From Silene noctiflora (lineage: Eukaryota; Streptophyta; Magnoliopsida; Caryophyllales; Caryophyllaceae): DNA of 26,369 bases. The stretch's first letter is position 1, and the number at the start of each line of letters is the position of its first letter. The position numbers and the translations under genes were made by a program. Under the pieces are notes generated by a model that saw only the letters and a list, made by a program, of their open reading frames with translations, made no database searches and was not told the origin of the DNA. This document shows, in pieces, positions 20,801 to 26,369 of this stretch. The stretch spans positions 276,393 through 302,761 of the forward strand of contig VHZZ01000116.1 in NCBI GenBank assembly GCA_009801015.1. The letters run 5' to 3'.

Positions 20801-20961
20801 CATGTAAAAAAAAATCACTTTTTCATTTTTTCCTCCAATATATTTTACCCGAAACCAACCCTTTTAAGTATCTTTAACATGTATTACGCAAACTTATATT
20901 AGAAAAACCGTTGAACGAATAAAGTTCTACAAAAACAGTCGGTCTCTCATGTGACGGGTCA
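17852..20961. other. Long region without a supportable gene
   Basis: AT-rich DNA with only short, compositionally biased open frames (for example 17902-18138 and 19754-20023) lacking domain features or splice support. It contains the minus-strand SINE head at 18500-18577 and a small inverted repeat (TAGTCTGTCAAAC near 18874 against TAGACCTGGCAAAC on the other strand near 18940). Part could be the NFD6-like 3'UTR or a non-coding transcript; the sequence does not decide. Confidence 0.5.
18500..18577 (-). mobile_element. Degenerate tRNA-derived SINE head
   Basis: On the minus strand GGCTGGTCTAGCGGTTAGGA (ends at about 18574) is a good pol III box A region. About 50 bases on, GGTCCCTTTCCCC at 18519-18507 sits where box B (GGTTCGAATCC-like) should be, but is mutated. 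No foldable cloverleaf exists, so this is not a tRNA gene. The SINE probably continues leftward, but the 3' end and target duplication are not visible. Confidence 0.5.
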
Positions 20962-21416
20962 CCTACTATCAGGGTTTTAAATAGCGGTATTGGTCGCGGT
21001 AACGGAGTCGCGGAATCGTCCCCGACTCGGCCGTCGCGCTCTGAATCGCTGTTATCGCGGTGATATTTATTTTACAAGCTTTTGTAGATATTTCATCATC
21101 TATTGACAATTTCTTATAAAGCTAAGATTAATTCTACTTAGTTTAATTAATTTGACCAATGCTATTCAGTTTCTAAGAGCTTTTCATTAAAAAACTTGGC
21201 CGGGACAAGTTATAACTCATTCATATCGGGTTCATCGCGGGCTGTATCGGGCCGAGTTGGCCGATACACGTTATAAATCGGTCGTCTCGGCCGATACTTT
21301 CTTGTTTTCAATTTGCCCGATACATCTCGGGATATCTCGTATCGCCGGCCTCCGATACCGATACATCTCGGACGATACGATACGTGTCGGCCGAGATTTA
21401 AAACCATGACTACTAT
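20962..21416. mobile_element. hAT-like MITE (439 bp) rich in CGATAC-type repeats
   Basis: The left end CAGGGTTTTAAAT (20970-20982) and the right end, CATGGTTTTAAAT on the opposite strand (21408-21396), are 13-bp inverted repeats with one mismatch. Flanking CCTACTAT (20962-20969) and ACTACTAT (21409-21416) match at 7 of 8 bases, an hAT-like target duplication. Both halves are dense in CGGTATTGGTCGCGGT / GGCCGATAC / CGATACGATACG imperfect repeats, able to fold on each other. A 130-codon minus-strand open frame (21602-21210) overlapping it is a by-product of this composition. Confidence 0.75.
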
Positions 21417-22225
21417 CTTGGGTATCTTCCCAAATGTTAGGCTATCACTGGAGCATGTCATTTGTAATTTCCTGTAGAATAGAGACAAAGAGTTCACCAA
21501 AAATTCAAGTGGTTGATAATGCCACCAAGGGCAAATAAGATCTCCTAAACATAATGCAAGCACCCACATAGATAGTCTTGTTCTTTCAAACACAGACAAC
21601 ATTTACTATACTAAAACAGTCTCACCATATCCTTTCAACTTTCATAAAAATCTCCATAATAAACTTTATAATAAAGGATAAAAACACGATTATCTTGTTT
21701 TCTGTAGTAAGTATTTTAAGGGACGTCTTACACTAAAAAAAAGATGCAATTATTAGTCGACAAAAAATATTGGAAAAGTAATATAAGTCACTTTTCGCAT
21801 CATGAAATCATTTCTCCTCAGAATTTATGATCGTTCAAATTAAACCTAACTAAAGCGTCAACCCTTTTTTGAAGCCCCGGGACACCAGAAACGAAAGCTT
21901 TCTTGGTGTATTTTGGTCCAATTTTTTGGTTAAAATAGAGAAAATTATCTGGATCCGATATTGTTACAACCCGATTAATGATTCTTGACACTGATTTAGG
22001 TTATGAGTTGAGTGGTTTCCATCTCATTGGATATGACATTACTACTATAGCTAAATGAGAACCATACATCAGGATTCAGGAACATCACATATATGAGCCT
22101 CTTAAAGTTTAAAACCAATAATGCATAAACTACCAAAAATACATATGATATCTCTATTATCAACACTTTGCTATGATCTCCTACCCCACCTAATCTTACA
22201 AAGGTGAAATATTTTGGCCATATTC
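21417..22225. other. Intergenic DNA, no gene seen
   Basis: Unremarkable AT-rich sequence upstream of the pentamer array. No exon, RNA gene or transposon end could be supported. Confidence 0.5.
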
Positions 22226-22465
22226 GAACTGAATTAAACTGAACAGAGCTAGCTGAGCTAAACTGAACTGAATGAAGCTGAAAGACCCTGTTCTTTTAAC
22301 TGAGAGCTGATTTGAACCGAACTGAAATGAACTGAGAGTTAGTTTGTAAAGAGATAAGCTGAACTGAATTGAATAGAGCCGAACTAAACTGAAATAAGCT
22401 GAAATTAAGCCGGAAAGAGCTGAGTTGAATTGAATGGAGCTGGGTTGAGCTGAACTGAACTGAAC
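22226..22465. repeat. Degenerate CTGAA/CTGAG pentamer array
   Basis: About 240 bp in which ACTGA and GCTGA words recur dozens of times, largely in 5-base register (AACTGAACTGAATGAAGCTG, then GAGCTGAACTGAACTGAAC at the end). GACCCTGTTCTTTTAACTGA interrupts it near 22285. A similar shorter piece is at about 2540-2600, so it is a dispersed family rather than a unique satellite. It ends about 390 bp before the zinc-finger ATG. Confidence 0.8.
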
Positions 22466-22852
22466 GATAAGTTATAGGGATGCCGACAATTGAGTTGGTG
22501 AAGTGGGTTGTCAGGTAGTCAACTGGTGTTGTTTAGGTTACTCCAAAGAGTAGATTAGTGGCATGTAAAGTTGGTATAAGTATGATGATAACTAACTAGA
22601 GAAAGCAAAAGTAGACAGACATATCAAAGTGGAATCCTAAGCTTCATATAGATAGCCAAACAGTGTGACTGATACTATATGATTGTCTCTTGTTTTAGCA
22701 AGTTGCAAAGCATCACTTAATGGGTTCCACATACTAAACATCTGATATAATGTCTACATCTCCCACCTTTAAATCACTCATACAATTCTAAGTTTCGGAG
22801 CAGTCGATTTTCTTTTGATATTCTCTTGAGTTGGTAGAGTTACGGCGAAAGG

Positions 22853-23401
22853 ATGGGGTTTCAGGGTGAGGGAGTGAGTGATGCATCGTCCAACAATGAT
22901 CAAGACATCCGAAAATCAAATGAATGCATTCAAGAAAATGATCGAGGCTGGTTAAATCTTGGTTTATCGAAAGGACAAGGTTCAGGTTCGAAAGAAGTTC
23001 CTGTCAAGACTTTTTCCTGCAATTTCTGCAGGAGGAAGTTTTTCAGTTCTCAGGCTTTAGGTGGTCATCAGAATGCGCATAAGCGAGAAAGAGGTGCTGC
23101 CAGAAGGTTTCATTCTCAGAGGATGATGTCGGTGATGGATTGGCCAGTAGGTTCACAGATGCATCGGTCGCTTGGTGTTCATTCACAGTCCCTGGTACAG
23201 AAATCACAGAGAGAAGCATATGCGATTGCTGCAAGATTTAAAGATTCAGATGCTGAGCATAATAGCAGTTCTTGTTTTTTTATTGATGGCCCTACAAATG
23301 CGATGTGGCCAGGATGTTATCGGCTAGATTTTCAAGTCGCTCAACCACTACCACCGGCTCCACCACCTGAATCAAACCTCGACTTGAACCTTAGACTCTG
23401 A
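22853..23401 (+). CDS. Single-C2H2 zinc finger repressor (ZFP1/3/4/7-like) with two EAR motifs
   Basis: Intronless ORF of 182 residues. One plant-type finger, Cys56-X2-Cys59-X12-His72-X3-His76, carries the QALGGH signature (67-72), followed by a basic KRERGAARR stretch that may aid nuclear import and DNA binding. EAR-type repression motifs lie at both ends: LNLGL (34-38) and LDLNLRL (176-182, extreme C-terminus). Between them [17 protein letters not shown] and MWPGCYRLD follow the arrangement of the Arabidopsis ZFP4-like clade. Such proteins recruit TOPLESS-type co-repressors; some clade members dampen ABA responses or act in trichome and floral development. The exact orthologue is not resolved. 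The start is chosen as the first ATG in frame. Confidence 0.92.
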   Translation: MGFQGEGVSDASSNNDQDIRKSNECIQENDRGWLNLGLSKGQGSGSKEVPVKTFSCNFCRRKFFSSQALGGHQNAHKRERGAARRFHSQRMMSVMDWPVGSQMHRSLGVHSQSLVQKSQREAYAIAARFKDSDAEHNSSSCFFIDGPTNAMWPGCYRLDFQVAQPLPPAPPPESNLDLNLRL

Positions 23402-23869
23402 GTTACGTGAAAATACTCTTTTCACAGCTCAGATATGATGTCGAACATCAGAACAACCAGTTTTAATGTATTCGATATCTGTAAATTCAACCATTAGAAG
23501 AGGAAATCTCAGTCCAATAAGTCGTATAAAGAAAACTGTTTGTAGTAGTCGCTCTCTTTGCTCAGCTCAACCCTTCTAGGATTTTTTATATGAAAATAGT
23601 AATTCTGCTTAAATCTATGGAAAACTTCTGTGAAACAAAAGGCGAGTCCTCATAACGTTAATGTTTCATGCTCTGTAGTTTAAACAAAAAGCTGACCAGA
23701 TTATGTATAATTGTATATGAAGCTCTATTCTTTCGATTGTGTTCTCCCTCGTCACCACTACCTAGCTGCGCAATTCGAAAAGATTATTTGGCCCAGGAAA
23801 ACAGAAACTAGCTGGTGTAGTCGAAAGTAAATTCTGCAACAAATACTAATACTGTACTAATGACACTGA
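23402..23869. other. 3' region of the zinc finger gene
   Basis: This probably contains the 3'UTR of the zinc finger gene (+) and merges into the end of the TIP41-like relic on the other strand. An open frame continues on the minus strand from the relic to a TAG at 23810-23808, encoding a hydrophobic tail unlike TIP41. Nothing else is supported. Confidence 0.45.
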
Positions 23870-24460
23870 AGTAATACAGCATTACAGGAATCCTCTGATA
23901 ATGATGCTGATCATTATATGCAGCGGCCTTGATCAACTGGATGCGCTTTCTGCAGTATTACATACGGATAAGTCAACTCAATGAACCAACATTTCGCACA
24001 TTCGATTAGTTTCAAGCTTAAAGCCTTATTCGTTAACATGAAGACATACTACAAAGTACGGAGTACATATTAAGATATAACACCATTGATTGCGCCTCAA
24101 CTATAACTTCCATAAGTTCAAGTTTAAGCTCATGGTTGAAGCTCAATCAATGTTCTATATCTTAAATTCTTAATAGTATAAAGCAAAAGGTTGTAAGCGA
24201 GATGAAATCTACGAACTGCATTTCCAGCGTAGATTTTGAAGAGTCTAGACGGAGACAGAAAACCCACCAATATCTCAGAAGACGAAAACCACCACTTTGG
24301 CATAGTCCTCAGAGACGTCCTATATACGCAAGCATCCGATCAGTGCTTTTGTAGCCATGAACCGATACCTTAGATGTAAGAAAATGAATAATGTTATTTT
24401 TACGACTTTGACAGTCAACGAGATCTGTCCATGATCAGCTAATTCATCTTCATACAAAAC
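23870..24460 (-). pseudogene. TIP41L: Decayed 3' half of a TIP41-like gene
   Basis: Three minus-strand pieces match consecutive parts of TIP41-like proteins, the conserved regulators of PP2A-type phosphatases in TOR signalling. Piece 1 (24460-24404) encodes VLYEDELADHGQISLTVKV and ends at a GTAAAA donor-like site. Piece 2 (about 24308-24240) resembles the RVMPS.WFLLLRFW...MRLR.TR segment, but its reading moves between frames and it lacks about 12 bases. Piece 3 (about 23995-23870) gives KAHPVD in one frame and AAAYNDQHHYQRIPVM in the next, where the family has KGYPVD.A.Y.DP...SQRLPV. Exons for the N-terminal half were not found upstream. Intron-like gaps remain, so this is an old genic copy, not a processed one. 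The assignment rests on my memory of the family; individual boundaries are approximate. Confidence 0.6.
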
Positions 24461-25164
24461 CTTAATGTGTGTACAAGATGTCATAATTCATGAGCATTTA
24501 GCAGAAGGAAGAACAATATACCTTTAGCTTGATTATGGGCCGAATATGCATGTGTTGGCCCAATTAACTTGGATCTCTATCCCGGCCCACTCAGTAGATG
24601 AGTTGGGCTGATATTAAACTACCCCAAGACTCATTAGTCGGCCCGAATCGAACTATTCAATTGCTCCCGATCCACATGACGTTAAAAAAATTCATCGAGT
24701 TACTCCCTCCATCCCGAAGAGTTGTTATCTATTCCTTTGTATATAAGATAAGGCATGTGAAAAATGAGATAGACCTAATTATAATAAAAAAAATTAATAG
24801 TACGTGTTCTCATCATTTGTCTCAGATGTACGTGTAAAATATAAACCCGATACAAATATACAATAGTGATCAAGGAATTTAAACACAAGATAAAAAAAAA
24901 AAAAATGAAACTCCAAATCATCCAATGGCATACCATTGCTATCTCATTTACCTTGCATAAAAGGAGGAATAGTCAGGGATTAAGTTAGGTTTAAAATCGA
25001 CATTAGCCAAAGTACAAATTTTATCAACATTTCTAATCATGTTAATTTTTCGAAGAAATGTATGACTTTCCTCCGAAAAGTTCGCCTGAGGCATAGCCTG
25101 GTCGTCATGTGCTTAAGTTTGTCCCTAGCATATAAAGACATTATACAAAATCACAAAAACTTCA

Positions 25165-25260
25165 GGGAAACGGTCTCTCAATAGCGTTATTATGTGTCCC
25201 ACTAAATTTTGTTTCCGTGTCTTACTAAATTAGCGAGAGATGGTCTCTCATGAGACCTAC
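25165..25260. repeat. Paired GGTCTCTC repeats with a palindrome
   Basis: CGGTCTCTCA at 25171-25180 and TGGTCTCTCA at 25241-25250 are direct copies 70 bp apart. The second continues as the 16-base palindrome GGTCTCTCATGAGACC. Related GACGGTCTC words occur at 3514, 4192 and 20940, marking a dispersed family of uncertain type. Confidence 0.55.
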
Positions 25261-25653
25261 TAAAACAAAATAGTGTAACTTTGAATTAGGAAAGAAAATA
25301 TACAAACTTTGCATTTAGGGAACAAAATATAAAAACTTTTGCATCTTATGATTGAAAATAGAAACTAATTTTATAAAATAGTACAAAAATCATCTTTGAT
25401 ATTATACTTAGCAAAATACATTAAACTGATTTTTTTTACCCTTTTTATAATTATTTAATCAAAATATACTCCTAATAATCACATTTCACATTTCAATCTT
25501 CTTTCTCAATAAAAAAAATCCAATCTTTTTACTTTAACCAATCACAAGGAAATCCACATAATTAAGAACTTTAACCCAAATCAACTACCCATTTTCTTTT
25601 TAAATATTTACCTCATTTACCTCAGTGTATGAATATTTACCCCTCCTTTCCAT

Positions 25654-25662
25654 AAACCCTAA
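25654..25662 (+). promoter_or_regulatory. Telo-box-like motif in Pumilio leader or promoter
   Basis: AAACCCTAA lies 39 bp before the Pumilio ATG, in a C/T-rich stretch. Telo-boxes near the transcription start are common in plant genes for translation and RNA metabolism. Inference from motif and position. Confidence 0.4.
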
Positions 25663-25692
25663 AACCTCATTTCCCCTTTTCTAATTTCCACC

Positions 25693-26369
25693 ATGAACCC
25701 TAACCCTAATCAATTTCAATGGCGTTCATTTCCTTCTTCTTCTTCTTCACACAATTATCAACAACAACAACAAACCCTAGAACAACAATTTAATAATCTC
25801 AATCTCAATTTAATCCCAGAATCCCCAATTAATGTGCAAAATTCCGAACTTTTCCGACGAGCTAATTACTACAATAATCATGATAATATTCTTGCTAATC
25901 ATATACTTAGCAATAGTATTACTCCTAATCAAAACCCTAGATTTATCCCCAATTCTTCCTCCGCTACCGCGGCGATGAATAGAAGAAGAGCAATTAACAG
26001 TAGAATTGATGATGAATATTTAGCAATGTTATGGTATCTTCAAGTTACTGGGAATAATCAGCTTTCGGGTTCTCGTAACCGGGTTCGGAGTACTAATTAT
26101 AATTATAATTATAATTATAATTATAATTATAATCCTAATAGGGTTAGGAATGAGAATTATGGAATTAATTTGGGGATTAATTGGGAAGAATTAAGAGGAA
26201 ATGTTGGTAATTATGTGAAAGATCATCAAAAGTGTAAATTAGTTCATCAAATGTTGGAGAAAGCAAATAAAGAGGAGATTAAGATGATAATTAGTGAAAT
26301 TAAGGATGAATTAAGGGAGATTATTGTTAATCATAATGGTGGTCAATTTTTTCAGAATTTATTGGATTA
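25693..26369 (+). CDS. Pumilio/PUF RNA-binding protein, N-terminal part (truncated by window end)
   Basis: An open frame from ATG (CTTTTCTAATTTCCACC context) runs 225 codons to the window edge with no stop. Residues 1-about 170 are Asn/Gln/Ser-rich and low complexity: a Ser run (15-19), five Gln in a row (23-27) and an Asn-Tyr repeat (135-147). From about residue 174, YVKDHQKCKLVHQML followed by KEEIKMIISEIKDELREIIV and GGQFFQNLLDL reads as a first Puf repeat, with the usual F/I-SE-I...LMVD.FGN..VQKLLE pattern. PUF proteins bind 3'UTR elements and repress or localise mRNAs. Repeat 1 is divergent, as in the APUM7-12-like plant members, so the orthologue is not fixed. Later repeats lie beyond the window. 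Confidence 0.85.
   Translation, partial: MNPNPNQFQWRSFPSSSSSHNYQQQQQTLEQQFNNLNLNLIPESPINVQNSELFRRANYYNNHDNILANHILSNSITPNQNPRFIPNSSSATAAMNRRRAINSRIDDEYLAMLWYLQVTGNNQLSGSRNRVRSTNYNYNYNYNYNYNPNRVRNENYGINLGINWEELRGNVGNYVKDHQKCKLVHQMLEKANKEEIKMIISEIKDELREIIVNHNGGQFFQNLLD
26095..26133 (+). repeat. Coding (AATTAT)n microsatellite
   Basis: Six exact AATTAT units plus a final AAT, in frame with the Pumilio ORF, encode (Asn-Tyr)6-Asn. Because the period is six, length changes keep the frame. Perfect units suggest recent slippage. Confidence 0.95.

Larger units (their letters stand above)
24461..25692. other. Intergenic and promoter region upstream of the Pumilio gene
   Basis: AT-rich DNA without a supportable gene. 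TACTCCCTCCATCCC at 24701-24715 is a good Stowaway left end, but no matching right end follows. The last 80 bp before the ATG at 25693 are C/T-rich and leader-like. Confidence 0.5.

Noticed and set aside
21210..21602. 130-aa minus-strand open frame
   Set aside because: Half of it is the CGATAC-rich MITE and the rest is non-conserved flank; no domain or splice support.
24701..24830. Third Stowaway MITE
   Set aside because: Good left end (TACTCCCTCCATCCC) but no matching right end or TA-bounded partner; noted only as a possible fragment.
1..26369. Prokaryote-style systems (CRISPR arrays, operons, toxin-antitoxin or phage modules)
   Set aside because: Spliced plant genes throughout; repeats are transposons or local duplications with no regular spacer structure.

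Overview
This is eukaryotic, land-plant nuclear DNA. The coding regions are split by GT-AG introns, the intergenic DNA is AT-rich, and the proteins are plant families: GH95 fucosidase, TCF25/Rqc1, an NFD6-like mitochondrial protein, a QALGGH C2H2 zinc finger and a Pumilio protein. Many small non-autonomous transposons fill the rest. SINE bodies with a GGAAACAAC...TTTGTGTT / TACGTACAT / GGGAGCC...GGGGT signature and dispersed GACGGTCTCTC and GTGACGG repeats look like a core eudicot, most likely Caryophyllales. That lineage call is inference.

Layout. 1-3250 is gene-free and holds local tandem repeats, two hAT-type MITEs with 8-bp target duplications, one minus-strand tRNA-derived SINE and one inverted-repeat element. 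3556-6772 (+) is a complete three-exon alpha-L-fucosidase gene of the FUC95A type (840 aa predicted). It converges on a minus-strand TCF25/Rqc1 gene with coding exons at 10527-7446 (632 aa), a non-coding first exon at about 12813-12915 and a 2.28-kb 5'UTR intron full of repeats. 14496-15943 (+) is a two-exon NFD6/NOXY2-like gene (about 105 aa) whose first splice donor directly abuts a Stowaway MITE; a probable 3'UTR intron runs on to 17776. 17.9-22.8 kb has no gene I can support, but contains SINE debris, a 439-bp hAT-like MITE and a degenerate CTGAA/CTGAG pentamer array. 22853-23401 (+) is an intronless single-C2H2 repressor with two EAR motifs. On the minus strand at about 24460-23870 are frameshifted remains of the 3' half of a TIP41-like gene. 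From 25693 (+) begins a Pumilio/PUF gene that runs off the window.

The genes do not form a pathway: apoplastic glycan trimming, ribosome quality control, mitochondrial biogenesis, transcriptional repression and mRNA control. The order FUC95A, NFD6-like, TIP41-like does recall the Arabidopsis At4g34260-At4g34270 neighbourhood, so this may be a conserved block in which TIP41 has decayed. That comparison is from memory. I found no sign of a wholly new multi-gene system. The best leads are the TIP41 relic, the MITE at the splice donor, and the small-transposon structures with identifiable target-site duplications.
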